From positions 821,845-885,844 of the forward strand of contig NZ_FZOG01000002.1 in assembly GCF_900188155.1 (NCBI RefSeq): a DNA stretch of 64,000 nt, read 5' to 3'. Shown here one piece after another: positions 26,257 to 35,231 of the stretch. The position numbers and the translations under genes are program-made. Numbering within the stretch: position 1 is the first letter of the stretch; each line of letters opens with the position of its first letter. This DNA comes from Pseudomonas segetis (GTDB taxonomy: Bacteria; Pseudomonadota; Gammaproteobacteria; Pseudomonadales; Pseudomonadaceae). Below the pieces are notes generated by a model. The model was given only the letters and a program-made list of their open reading frames with translations, was not told where the DNA came from and ran no database searches.

Positions 26257-26733
26257 ATGAATACAGCCATATTGCTTCTCTGGCTGGCGATTTGCGCCTT
26301 GCAGGATGTCCAGAAAAAGCGCATTTCCAATTGGCTGACATTCGGTGGCATTGCCTTCGCCCTTTTCTATTTGTTGCTACGTGATCAAAGCCTGCTCGGC
26401 TACACCGCAGTAGATGCCTTTATCGCCGCGGGCTTCGCCGTATTACTCAGTCTGCCCGGCTACATGCTCAACAAACTGGGCGCGGCAGACCTCAAGCTTT
26501 TGCTATTTATTGGCCTTTGCGGCAACAGCCAGATACTGCTGATAACGATTGCCGCCGCGGGCATCTTTCTTCTCGCTTGGGCGGCCGCCGCCCAGAACAT
26601 CTGGCCGACCCTCAGCCGCACAACCCAGGAGCGACTCAAATATCTGCAACCTCACTCCAAATCGACTTACCCCTACGGGCTATTTCTTTTTGGCGGATTT
26701 TTGACATCCCTTATTCTGACTAAAACTTTCTGA
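26257..26733 (+). CDS. fppA: Flp prepilin peptidase FppA
   Basis: A 158-residue, mostly hydrophobic aspartic peptidase of the TadV/CpaA type that cleaves and probably methylates the Flp prepilin. The two catalytic aspartates are Asp17 in ALQDVQKKR and Asp78 in the GxxD motif LGAADLKLL. Lacking the N-terminal methylase-like zinc domain of PilD, it is of the short Tad type. It is divergent from tadF and upstream of pprB on the same strand. The substrate Flp is encoded at 37.7 kb. Confidence 0.92.
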   Translation: MNTAILLLWLAICALQDVQKKRISNWLTFGGIAFALFYLLLRDQSLLGYTAVDAFIAAGFAVLLSLPGYMLNKLGAADLKLLLFIGLCGNSQILLITIAAAGIFLLAWAAAAQNIWPTLSRTTQERLKYLQPHSKSTYPYGLFLFGGFLTSLILTKTF

Positions 26734-26882
26734 ATACAGACAAAGTGCTATACCTTAAGTATGGGACGAGCGTACTGACTGTTTGAAACCACCAATCTTG
26801 AGCATTCAGCACTTATCGCCCGGGCTTTCGCTGCAAACACAACATCGATACTAAAAAAACTAAAATGACTGGATGAGCTGAC

Positions 26883-27659
26883 ATGGAAAGGCATCAACGC
26901 TTGATTAAACTCCTCGTTGTGGACGACGAGCCGGATATCGTTGACGAGCTTTGTGAGTTTCTTAGCCACAGCGGCTACACCTGTATTGGCTGTCACAGTG
27001 CGCACGAGGCAATAGAGTTGTTCTGCGCTGACCCGCAAATAGGCATTGTGCTGAGCGATTTGCACTTGCCGGGGAAAAGTGGCATCAGCCTGATCAACAC
27101 CCTGGAGAAAACCTACGACGGTAATCGTCAGTTCGAGGCGATTATTTTCACGGGCCAAACCGAAACCCAGGATGTGGTCGCGGCTATGCGCGCAGGGGTT
27201 GCCGACTTCTATCAAAAACCCATCAATATGGATGAAGTTGGCCGGGCGGTCCGACGCCTTGAACGGCACTTGCAGGAACGCCTCGACGATGGCGCCAAGC
27301 TCGACCAGATGAACCAGAAGCTGCATTTTTTGGCTGAGTCGATCGGTGAGCTGCACCTGGACCTGCACCAGATGCGCAGCCACTTTGGCCAGACTGAACC
27401 CAACCCTGCCACAGAATGTGCTGATGCAATCCCTGCGCACTTCAATCAATTGTCTCCGCGCCAACTGGAAGTCGCACGCCTGATTGGCAAGGGCTTGACC
27501 AACTATCAGATTGCTTGCGAGCTGGGGATTACCGAAAACACGGTGAAACTCTATGTGTCGCAAGTACTGCGCCTGACCCACATGCATAACCGCACGCAAT
27601 TGGCGCTGGCGTTGTCGCCGAATCGAAAGAGTGAAGGCTCTGCGGCGATCGCTCACTAA
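26883..27659 (+). CDS. pprB: Response regulator PprB (REC-HTH LuxR)
   Basis: A 258-residue regulator. The receiver domain has an acidic pocket LVVDDEPD, phosphoacceptor Asp59 in VLSDLHLPG, a Thr in IIFTGQ and Lys in YQKP. A linker with a coiled-coil look (about 130-170) is followed by a LuxR-type helix-turn-helix (LSPRQLEVARLIGKGLTNYQIA...TENTVKLYVSQVLRL). In P. aeruginosa PprB activates the Tad pilus and associated adhesins, with attenuated virulence. Synteny supports this role here. It is convergent with tadG. Confidence 0.92.
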   Translation: MERHQRLIKLLVVDDEPDIVDELCEFLSHSGYTCIGCHSAHEAIELFCADPQIGIVLSDLHLPGKSGISLINTLEKTYDGNRQFEAIIFTGQTETQDVVAAMRAGVADFYQKPINMDEVGRAVRRLERHLQERLDDGAKLDQMNQKLHFLAESIGELHLDLHQMRSHFGQTEPNPATECADAIPAHFNQLSPRQLEVARLIGKGLTNYQIACELGITENTVKLYVSQVLRLTHMHNRTQLALALSPNRKSEGSAAIAH

Positions 27660-27665
27660 ATGGCT

Positions 27666-27684
27666 GCTGCGCCGAGCGCGCAGC
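27666..27684. terminator. Putative terminator between pprB and tadG
   Basis: GCTGCGC-CGAGC-GCGCAGC forms a 7-bp perfect stem with a 5-nt loop immediately after the pprB stop. The downstream TGTCCTTT is only weakly T-rich. Placed between convergent genes. Confidence 0.4.
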
Positions 27685-27745
27685 TGTCCTTTGACCTGCT
27701 GATTCGCAGGGCCTGATTTAACTCGAACACAGTGCGCGCCGGGGT

Positions 27746-29815
27746 TCATAGCAGCAACTCGGCGCGACTGCCGCAGGTCAGGTTGGCGCCCACATCGGCC
27801 TTGGCCAACTCAATGCCCAGACCATTGAGCAGGGTATCGACCAAGGGATCAACCAGCGGCGCAAGTACGCCCTGAATCACACCTTCCAAACTACCCAGCA
27901 GTGAGCTGATAAGGTTAACTGAAGTCGTTATCAGGCCATCCAGCAAGCCTGGACTGCTGCTGGCATAGGGCTCAAGATCAATACCCGCCAAGGTTGTGGC
28001 CAAACTACCCGCCACGTTGTTATTGGCGTTAGCAGACTGGTAATAAGGCGTCTCGCCAACATTTGGCAGTTCATTTGCGCTGGGCGCACTGTAGAGCAAG
28101 GGCGGCGCATTAACCCCACTGCCAATCACGCTGGAGTTAAGGGTAAGGCCAAGTCCGGAGCGAACGGTAAATGCAGCTTGCTTGCGGTCTGACACCCAGC
28201 TTCCGCTGGTTGTTTGCCACTGAGGATCGAAGCAAATAGTCAGCAGGCATGATGTTGGCCTGACCCTTTGCTCGCCGAGTTTGATCAAAGCCAATGGGGC
28301 CGCGACAGGTAGGTTGGGCGAGTTGAATACCTTATCCCGAACATCTGCCGGATCATCGCCCAATTGCCCAACGGCCAGGTTCAAAGCGGATGTCGTCACA
28401 TCCACTTCAAGGGTCTTATCGGTGCTGCTGGTACAGCTGTAATCGGTAACCCGTGCCTGGGCCTCGGCGACATCCAGCATCACATCAATCCGACCACCAG
28501 GCAGTACCTGTGCAGCACTGATGCTTTTACTTGCGCATGGTCCACAAAGAATTCCCTGCACCAGATCACCGACTGCCCCGAGCAAGTTAAGGTTGAGAAC
28601 GCTATTCAAAAAGCTGCCAACAGATGAGGTAGCACCCGCAGGCTGTAAAAGGCTATCCAAAGCATTGGTCGTCCCACTCAAATCAATACTCAATGCGGTG
28701 CGGATTTGCGCCGAGCGCACGGCAATCTGGTTCGGCCCATAGGGATCGGCCTTGGCCAGCTCGGGGTTACCAATCGCCGACAGCTGTGGCGGTTCTATGA
28801 CCTTGATATTCAGGGTTACATTGCTCAGCCCTGGTACCGTAATGGGCAGGCTGGCAATGGCGGCGCTTTTACTGTTGGCCAGCTCGATCGTGCCCTGGAC
28901 CAACTGCAGAAGATTGAGCGCGGTATCCAGCCCCGCCTTCTGCGTGGCGCTTTGGACATTGATCAGGTCGCTCAATTGCAGCAGTGGCGAGGCGGCTGGT
29001 ACCACAGCGGAAAGGGCATTAAGCCCTGCAATCGCCGCATCCAGATCGGCGCTCGTACCCGCCTGCTGCAGCGTGGTGGCGGCCACATCCAACAAGGTGC
29101 CAAGCGACAGGTTTTCATCGAGCACGGACTGGTAATCGCCCACGGTAATGCCCTGGTTGATAGCCAGTTGATCGAGGTAATCCACAAGGTTTATCTGGCT
29201 CTTGGCCAAACCATCCCAGCCCACAGCCGAGAGATTGACCGAGCCTCCGAGCAAACCACCCACCAGTGCATTGAGCAGCGGCGACTGGGTGGAATCAACC
29301 GTTGCCAAGGTCGTGCGCAAGGTCAATGCGGCAAGCGGCTCACGCTTGGCGGCAACCGCTTGGGCGGCAATAGTCACCTGCTCGCCAAATAGTCCGCCCA
29401 GAATCAGGCTGGCGGGCACCTCGCGCCGGGCATCGACTTGGATCGCGCTGCCCGTGATATCGGCAAGAAAGCTGCGGCGGCTGCCACTTTCATCGACATT
29501 CCCGCAGGTGGCAACCAAGGTGCGCTTGGCATCAAGGGTGAAGCCATTGCGGACTTGCGCGTTCTCGGCCGCATAGCTTTGCGCGGTCGTGGCCCCGGCC
29601 CCGGCTTGGCAATTTCCATCACGCAACACCGCTTCCAGCGCCGCCATATCCGCCACCCGCTGAAGGCTGCGCTTTTCCAGATACAGGCGGCCCGTGTCGA
29701 TTGCCAGCATCAAAAAGGTAAGCGCCATCAGCATCACCAAGGCGGCCATGATGCCGATCGCACCGCGCTGGCGTTGATAGCTCAGTGCATATTGAGGAGA
29801 ACATCTGCCTGCCAT
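27746..29815 (-). CDS. tadG: TadG, Tad secretion/pilus assembly protein
   Basis: A protein of about 689 residues with one N-terminal membrane helix (GAIGIMAALVMLMALTFLMLAIDTGRLYLEKRSLQ) of the TadE/G type and a long periplasmic part. The C-terminal half includes a DUF2134-like region and repeated hydrophobic segments. The open frame extends further upstream, but the ATG at 29815 has AGGAG 7 nt before it and gives the family start. It is the last gene of the rcpC-to-tadG operon. No von Willebrand MIDAS motif was noticed by eye, unlike some TadG proteins. Confidence 0.85.
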   Translation of the reverse strand: MAGRCSPQYALSYQRQRGAIGIMAALVMLMALTFLMLAIDTGRLYLEKRSLQRVADMAALEAVLRDGNCQAGAGATTAQSYAAENAQVRNGFTLDAKRTLVATCGNVDESGSRRSFLADITGSAIQVDARREVPASLILGGLFGEQVTIAAQAVAAKREPLAALTLRTTLATVDSTQSPLLNALVGGLLGGSVNLSAVGWDGLAKSQINLVDYLDQLAINQGITVGDYQSVLDENLSLGTLLDVAATTLQQAGTSADLDAAIAGLNALSAVVPAASPLLQLSDLINVQSATQKAGLDTALNLLQLVQGTIELANSKSAAIASLPITVPGLSNVTLNIKVIEPPQLSAIGNPELAKADPYGPNQIAVRSAQIRTALSIDLSGTTNALDSLLQPAGATSSVGSFLNSVLNLNLLGAVGDLVQGILCGPCASKSISAAQVLPGGRIDVMLDVAEAQARVTDYSCTSSTDKTLEVDVTTSALNLAVGQLGDDPADVRDKVFNSPNLPVAAPLALIKLGEQRVRPTSCLLTICFDPQWQTTSGSWVSDRKQAAFTVRSGLGLTLNSSVIGSGVNAPPLLYSAPSANELPNVGETPYYQSANANNNVAGSLATTLAGIDLEPYASSSPGLLDGLITTSVNLISSLLGSLEGVIQGVLAPLVDPLVDTLLNGLGIELAKADVGANLTCGSRAELLL

Positions 29816-29915
29816 GCTCGTGCTCCTGCGCGTTGATGAAACAACTGCAACCTGTCCACCATCGTTGTATCTATCCACCGTCGAGATGGCGGACAAGAAA
29901 GCGTTGTCCGCCCTG

Positions 29916-30218
29916 CTAGTTGCTGCCTCCCGTTGACATTTTCCCGCCCTGCTCCTGTTCGTAAAACTCGGGGATCGGGTGGCTGTAACTGTCGAGCCAG
30001 CGCTGGTAAGCCAGTTCACGCTCGGCGGGGGTCGCGGTTTGTAGTTTCGTGGACGCAGCCCGCCCCTCACGCTGGATAGCCAACCAACTTTCGGTTTTTG
30101 AATTCTGGGGTATCGGCCTGGTGGTCGCGGCGTCCCCGGCCTGTGAAGGAACAGGCACAAGCAAGCCCAACACCAGCAAACCGCAAATGGCCAGAGGCTT
30201 TATGGATGAGCTATTCAT
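29916..30218 (-). CDS. DUF3613 protein of the Tad locus (PA4298-like)
   Basis: A 100-residue secreted protein with a signal peptide (PLAICGLLVLGLLVPVPSQA, cleavage after SQA) and a DUF3613-like core: SWLAIQREGRAAS followed by ERELAYQRWLDSYSHPIPEFY. The position between tadD and tadG equals the unnamed gene of the P. aeruginosa locus. It overlaps tadD by 4 nt (ATGA). Its role in pilus assembly is not known. Confidence 0.82.
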   Translation of the reverse strand: MNSSSIKPLAICGLLVLGLLVPVPSQAGDAATTRPIPQNSKTESWLAIQREGRAASTKLQTATPAERELAYQRWLDSYSHPIPEFYEQEQGGKMSTGGSN

Positions 30219-31003
30219 GGTTGGATGTCCTGTTGAATTAGGCTGACGGCCTCACCGATTACACCTACAGATGCGACAGCGGCTGAGCCACCAGTCGAAT
30301 CACTTGCGCCATCCTGGGTAGCCAGTGGCAGCGGGGTTGCAGCTGATTTCAGCTGTTCGGATCGCTGCAACGCTTCACGAACCTGCGCCGCGCTCAAGTG
30401 CAGACGCGAGACCAGGTCAGCGGCTTGCTGCGATTTGTTTTCCACAAACAACAGGGCCAGCAGATTGGTCGTTGGCAAGCTGTCTGACTGACTCAGCTCC
30501 ACGGCGGTCAGAAACTCGAACCGTGCATCGTCAGTACGCTTTTGTGTGAGATAAACCACGCCAAGGTCATTGCGAATCTTGGCGTCGGTGGGAGCCAACG
30601 CTGCGGCGCGTTCGAGCCGTTGCATGGCCTCGACCTGATCACCGCGCGCGGCAGCAAGTTGCCCAAGCCCTTGCTCGCCGGCGGCGCTCAGGCAAGTCCC
30701 GATCAGGCTTTGATAAAGCGCTTGCGCCTCTCCGCGACCAATGCTGCGCATGATCCGTGCCTGGCGTAGGCGCACCTCGGGCGAGGATTGCGGCAACCCC
30801 TGCAAGTTGGCCAGCGCCGCATACAGGCGTCCCTCGTCCGCCATTTCTTTGGCCAGGTTCAGCGCCAACTCCTGTTCCTGGCTGGGTTTGTTGGCACAGG
30901 CTTTACCGCTATCGGCGGCATATCCGGGCATCACCTGGTTCGACGCGCAGCCAGTTAAAACCGCTGCGCACAACGCGCTGCAAAACACTGTTGCCAACTT
31001 CAT
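30215..31003 (-). CDS. tadD: TadD, TPR lipoprotein of the Tad system
   Basis: A 262-residue lipoprotein (VFCSALCAAVLTGCASN, lipobox LTGC) with tetratricopeptide repeats, for example ALYQSLIGTCLSAAGEQGLG, AMQRLERAAALAPTDAKIRN and DLGVVYLTQKRTDDARFEF. TadD proteins act as pilotin-like factors for the secretin. GGAGG lies 6 nt before the ATG. It overlaps tadC (ATGA) and the DUF3613 gene, consistent with one transcript. Confidence 0.9.
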   Translation of the reverse strand: MKLATVFCSALCAAVLTGCASNQVMPGYAADSGKACANKPSQEQELALNLAKEMADEGRLYAALANLQGLPQSSPEVRLRQARIMRSIGRGEAQALYQSLIGTCLSAAGEQGLGQLAAARGDQVEAMQRLERAAALAPTDAKIRNDLGVVYLTQKRTDDARFEFLTAVELSQSDSLPTTNLLALLFVENKSQQAADLVSRLHLSAAQVREALQRSEQLKSAATPLPLATQDGASDSTGGSAAVASVGVIGEAVSLIQQDIQP

Positions 31004-31902
31004 GAAATACCTCCAAGTGCGCGGCCTATTGCGCTCATGCCTGGCCCGGCAAGGACGATCAGCAATGCAGGAAACAGAAACAGCATCATCACCACTGACA
31101 TCTTTCCTGACAGCTTGGAGATGTACTCCTGCAGGTTGGTCAAGCGGCGTTCATCCAGTAGTTTTTTCAGCGCCAGCAAAGAACTCATTGCGCCGCCGCC
31201 CTGGCGAATCAGTTGTTGCAGAATCGCCAGGCTGTCACTCAGCTCATCGACATCCAACTGCTTGCCCATGATGCTAAGTTCGTCGGCCAGTTCCAGGCCT
31301 GAGTCAACATGCTTGAGCACCGCATCGAGCTCCGTGGTCAGTACCGGCAGCAATTTTTTACTTTCCAGGCTGATAACCCGCAAAGACTGCTCAACCGTCA
31401 AGCCGGCATCGAATAAGATGCGCAACAGCGGAATGAATATGGAGACTTCGTTAACCAGTTGCTGCTGACGCCGGGTCGCGGTCATAGCCAGCACCCGCTT
31501 GGGCAACAGAAAACCGCAACCCAGGGCCAGTATCCAGTACACCCAGGCCTTTTCCGGAGGCTGCGCCAGGAATGAAATGACCAGGACTACCAGCCCCAAC
31601 ATAAGAAATGGCAGCAGGAGTTGGCAGGCCATGTAGAACGCCCGCTGATGAGCCCGACGCCAACCGATGCGGTTAAGCAGTAGGTGCGTCTCACCATCCA
31701 TGCTCAGCAACTTGCGCCCCAGGCCACTGCGACCAAGCTGCTGGATAAGTACATCGCCGCGCCGGTGCTTGTGATCGGCTTGCTCACGGCTACCGCTCAG
31801 GCGCTTGGCGACAACAGCCCGCACCCGTTGTTGCTGCACCGCATTGGCAATCAACAAGGCTGCCGCCATGGACAGCAGCAAGACCATCGCAGCCCAGGCC
31901 AT
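31000..31902 (-). CDS. tadC: TadC, inner-membrane platform protein
   Basis: A 300-residue T2SSF (GspF)-domain membrane protein. An N-terminal helix (MVLLLSMAAALLIANAV) and two helices before the F domain (LLLPFLMLGLVVLVISFLA; VYWILALGCGFLLP) are followed by the conserved domain (LLRILFDAGLTVEQSLRVI) and a C-terminal helix. Together with TadB it forms the platform for the TadA motor. GAGGAG precedes the ATG. Confidence 0.92.
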   Translation of the reverse strand: MAWAAMVLLLSMAAALLIANAVQQQRVRAVVAKRLSGSREQADHKHRRGDVLIQQLGRSGLGRKLLSMDGETHLLLNRIGWRRAHQRAFYMACQLLLPFLMLGLVVLVISFLAQPPEKAWVYWILALGCGFLLPKRVLAMTATRRQQQLVNEVSIFIPLLRILFDAGLTVEQSLRVISLESKKLLPVLTTELDAVLKHVDSGLELADELSIMGKQLDVDELSDSLAILQQLIRQGGGAMSSLLALKKLLDERRLTNLQEYISKLSGKMSVVMMLFLFPALLIVLAGPGMSAIGRALGGIS

Positions 31903-31903
31903 G

Positions 31904-32785
31904 TCAGATACTCCTCAGCATGCGCCAGAGCATCAGGGTGCCCAGCACTTGCAGGATAAAGGCACACAGGAGCATTTTCTGGCCGCTGCTATCGAGCCAC
32001 ATGCTCATCAAATAGCTGGGGTTGACCGCCAATATATAGGCGGCCATCGAAATCGGGAGCAAGCCCAGAACCACGGCCGTCAGCCGGGTTTCACCGGTCA
32101 TTGCACGAAGCTGCCGGGCGATTTGCTCGCGCTCCTGGATCACTTTGATCAGGCCTGCCAACAATTCGCTGGCACTGCCACCAAAGCGATGATTGACCTT
32201 GACCCCCAAGGCGAGAATCCGCAGCTCCTCTTGCTCATAGAGTTCGGCGACATCATCCAATGCCTCCGGCAAGCTGACCCCGAGTTTGACGTTGCGCTGC
32301 ACCCGCGCCAATGCGCCATGCAGGGGCTCCGGAGCGTTATCGATCCCCTTGACCAGGGCATCACCCAGGGTTCGGCCAGTCTGCAGGCTGCGCATGACCT
32401 GGTCGAGCATCTGCGGCAACTGATGCACCACCCGCCGCAGGCGCCGACGATAACGCCAACCAAGCAGCATATGCAGGCCCAATGGCGGCAACACCAGCGC
32501 AAACAAGGTAAACAGCCAGCCGCCGAGCAACTGGCTCAGCACCAGCAGTACCATCCAGAGGCTGAACAAGAGTCCAAGCCGCTCGCTGGGCAGCTTCAAG
32601 CCGGCGCGCAGGAAGGCACGTTCCAGCCAGCCCCAACGACTGTCCTTGATCATTTCCGGCTTGGCTTGACCGAGCCGCTCAATGACCTGCTCGGCACGTG
32701 ACTGGCGCCAACCGTACTGCATCACCAGCAGGCCCAATGCCGCCAACACCAGGCAGACTGCAGCCAGCAGCAGCGGCGCGCTCAT
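31904..32785 (-). CDS. tadB: TadB, inner-membrane platform protein
   Basis: A 293-residue membrane protein with one N-terminal helix (LLLAAVCLVLAALGLLVMQYG), two central helices (LLGGWLFTLFALVLPPLGLHML) and a T2SSF domain (LPQMLDQVMRSLQTGRTLGDALVKG), ending in another helix. It forms the platform with TadC. Its start overlaps the tadA stop by 4 nt, and only one base separates its stop from the tadC start. Confidence 0.92.
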   Translation of the reverse strand: MSAPLLLAAVCLVLAALGLLVMQYGWRQSRAEQVIERLGQAKPEMIKDSRWGWLERAFLRAGLKLPSERLGLLFSLWMVLLVLSQLLGGWLFTLFALVLPPLGLHMLLGWRYRRRLRRVVHQLPQMLDQVMRSLQTGRTLGDALVKGIDNAPEPLHGALARVQRNVKLGVSLPEALDDVAELYEQEELRILALGVKVNHRFGGSASELLAGLIKVIQEREQIARQLRAMTGETRLTAVVLGLLPISMAAYILAVNPSYLMSMWLDSSGQKMLLCAFILQVLGTLMLWRMLRSI

Positions 32786-34053
32786 TGCAGTTCCCGCCAG
32801 GCATGCTGGAGTTTTTCACTGGCAGGGTTCATGGCTTCGCGGAGGAACTTGCCGGAATGACGTTCGAGCCGGAACAAGGTATTGGTCACGTAGACATCAT
32901 CCCGAATGCCCACCACCTCGACCACTTCACTGACGCAACGGCGGCCATTGGGCAGGCGGGTGAGCTGGATAACGATGTCGAGCGCAGCACAGATCATCTG
33001 GCGCAAGGTACGCTCGGCGACCTGACGGCCAGTGAGCCCGACCAGGGTTTCCAGGCGCAGTAACGCATCCTGCGCGCTGTTGGCATGCACGGTGCTCATT
33101 GAGCCGTCATGGCCGGTGTTCATGGCCTGCAGCACGTCGATCACTTCCACGCCGCGAATCTCACCAAGAATGATTCGGTCCGGGCGCATCCGCAAGGCGT
33201 TACGAATCAGGTCACTGGCCGCCACCTCACCATGACCTTCGGCATTGGGCGGGCGTGTTTCCAGGCGTACAACGTGCGGGTGGTTAAGCTGCAACTCGGC
33301 GGTGTCTTCGATGGTGACAATCCGCTCGTGGTCTGCAACCAACAAGCTCATGACATTGAGCATGGTGGTCTTGCCGGTGCCGGTGCCGCCGCTGACCAGA
33401 ACATTACAGCGCTGGCTCACGGCCAGCCGGATAAATTGCAGGACGGCTTCATCAACCGACTGGTGCGCGAGCAAATCCGCGCTTTGCAGCAAGTCCTTGC
33501 GAAACTTACGCACTGACAGGCAAGGACCATCAAGGGCGATTGGCGGGATAATCGCATTGACCCGGCTGCCATCCGGCATACGTGCATCGACCATTGGGCA
33601 AGATTCATCAAGCCGGCGCCCAAGCGGGGCCAGGATTCGCTGAATGACTCGCTGCACATGCTGGTCATCAATAAAACGCAGGTCGCTCTGATGGAGCATG
33701 CCGTCGCGCTCGATAAACACGCGATTGGGGCCATTGACCAGAATCTCGGTCACCGAGCTGTCATGCAGCAACACCTCGAGCGGGCCAAAACCGGTGAGTT
33801 CATCGACCAGTTCTTCGGCCAGCCGCTCCATTTCGTAACGCGACACGGCCAGATGATGACGGTTGACGTAATCCACCACCCGATCCGTGACAAAACGTGA
33901 AACCTGGGGCCTTGGGCTTTCAAGAATATTGACCCCTTCATCGTCGATGGCATCGATGATAAAACGGTGCAGGATCAGCTTCAGGCCCTGGCCGTCATAT
34001 TGACCTTCCTGGCTGTAGCGAGCGGTGCCACCAAACAGTGTTTCGCCACTCAT
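32782..34053 (-). CDS. tadA: TadA, pilus assembly ATPase
   Basis: A protein of about 423 residues, the GspE/VirB11-type hexameric motor. Walker [10 protein letters not shown] lies near residue 220, followed by the Asp box [10 protein letters not shown], Walker [10 protein letters not shown] and the His box [16 protein letters not shown]. The N-terminal domain includes [20 protein letters not shown]. The start at 34053 is chosen because GAGGAGG lies about 8 nt before it; the upstream ATG at 34074 is less likely. It overlaps tadZ and tadB. Confidence 0.93.
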   Translation of the reverse strand: MSGETLFGGTARYSQEGQYDGQGLKLILHRFIIDAIDDEGVNILESPRPQVSRFVTDRVVDYVNRHHLAVSRYEMERLAEELVDELTGFGPLEVLLHDSSVTEILVNGPNRVFIERDGMLHQSDLRFIDDQHVQRVIQRILAPLGRRLDESCPMVDARMPDGSRVNAIIPPIALDGPCLSVRKFRKDLLQSADLLAHQSVDEAVLQFIRLAVSQRCNVLVSGGTGTGKTTMLNVMSLLVADHERIVTIEDTAELQLNHPHVVRLETRPPNAEGHGEVAASDLIRNALRMRPDRIILGEIRGVEVIDVLQAMNTGHDGSMSTVHANSAQDALLRLETLVGLTGRQVAERTLRQMICAALDIVIQLTRLPNGRRCVSEVVEVVGIRDDVYVTNTLFRLERHSGKFLREAMNPASEKLQHAWRELQ

Positions 34054-35222
34054 GCGGACTTCCTCCTCGGCCATGGCCAGCGTGATGCCCGCGCATCTTT
34101 ACGGCGCTCGGCCAGCAGGCAACCCAACTGGCGCAGCGCCTTGCTGATCCGCTCACGGGGCGCCACATCGAACAAACTACGCCCCAGGTTGCGCGCACTC
34201 ATTCGCACTTCGGGGCTGGAAGGCAGCACTTCGATCACCGGTAGCGCGAAGGTCTTGCCCAGGGTTTCGCTGTCCGGGGCGACGCTGGGCATGTACCGGT
34301 CAACCAGCAAGCTGGCGTTGTGTAGCTTGAGCCCGGCCTCTCGCCAGTTGGCCAGCAGTTCAAGATTGCGCTGACAACCAGAAACCCCTTGATCGGTGCA
34401 CCACAGCAAGCGTTCGGCGTTACTCACAAACAGGCGTAGCGCCTCGCTGTCGGGCTGGCCTGCAAGATTGACCACAATAAACTGGAAGTGCTGGCGCAGC
34501 GCCCCGAGCAGCAGGTACAACTCCGCTGCCGTGGCCGTTTCAAGAGGCTGATCCTTGGCCGCTTGCGAGAGGACACGCATGCCACAAGCGGTTTGGCTGA
34601 AGGCACTGTCGATCAGGCTTGCATCCATACGTCGGATATTGCGCATGGCATCGGCAAAATTGAATGACGCCTGCAACCCCAGGGTGGCCAAGCCCTCGCC
34701 TGGCGGCAATCCCAAGTCGAGGAGCAAGGTGGTTTGACTGGTCTGGGAGATCGCCAGTGCCAAGTGGCTGGAAATCACACTTGCATCGATATCCTGCTGG
34801 CGACAATACAAGGCTATCAGCTTGCCGGCTTGGGGACTCGGTTGCAGGCTCGGCATGCGTCGACTCAGGTGACGCACCAAGCCCGTCACCTCGCTGGTAC
34901 GCGCGCCGTAGGCAATAAAGTCACGCGCCCCAGCACGCATGGCGCTCAATACCAACTGGTTATCCAGGCCATCGCCCAGCGCCACAATTGCCAGCATCGG
35001 CTTGGCTTCAAGCACGCCTTCGATCAGTGAGCTCTGCGCCACCAGGTTTTCCCGATCAAGGCCGACAAATAACAACCCGGCACCGGTCACGTCTGCCAGC
35101 GATAGCACTTCGTTCAAGGCACCATGACCGACTTTGAGCACTTCGCCCAACGAGCTCAATGAGCCCCGCAGCCATTCAAGGTCGGCGTCATTACGGGTCA
35201 AGGCTAAAAATGTCTGACTCAT
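34050..35222 (-). CDS. tadZ: TadZ, MinD-like localisation protein
   Basis: A 390-residue protein with an N-terminal receiver-like region (about 1-125) and a C-terminal MinD/ParA-like ATPase region. At the place of the deviant Walker A (xKGGxGKT) the sequence reads KLIALYCRQQDIDASVISSH, so the nucleotide-binding lysines are missing. DLGLPPGEGLATLG corresponds to the usual Walker B-like strand. TadZ marks the assembly site, often at a pole. AGGGG lies 6 nt before the ATG at 35222. Confidence 0.87.
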   Translation of the reverse strand: MSQTFLALTRNDADLEWLRGSLSSLGEVLKVGHGALNEVLSLADVTGAGLLFVGLDRENLVAQSSLIEGVLEAKPMLAIVALGDGLDNQLVLSAMRAGARDFIAYGARTSEVTGLVRHLSRRMPSLQPSPQAGKLIALYCRQQDIDASVISSHLALAISQTSQTTLLLDLGLPPGEGLATLGLQASFNFADAMRNIRRMDASLIDSAFSQTACGMRVLSQAAKDQPLETATAAELYLLLGALRQHFQFIVVNLAGQPDSEALRLFVSNAERLLWCTDQGVSGCQRNLELLANWREAGLKLHNASLLVDRYMPSVAPDSETLGKTFALPVIEVLPSSPEVRMSARNLGRSLFDVAPRERISKALRQLGCLLAERRKDARASRWPWPRRKSA

Positions 35223-35231
35223 AATCAACCC

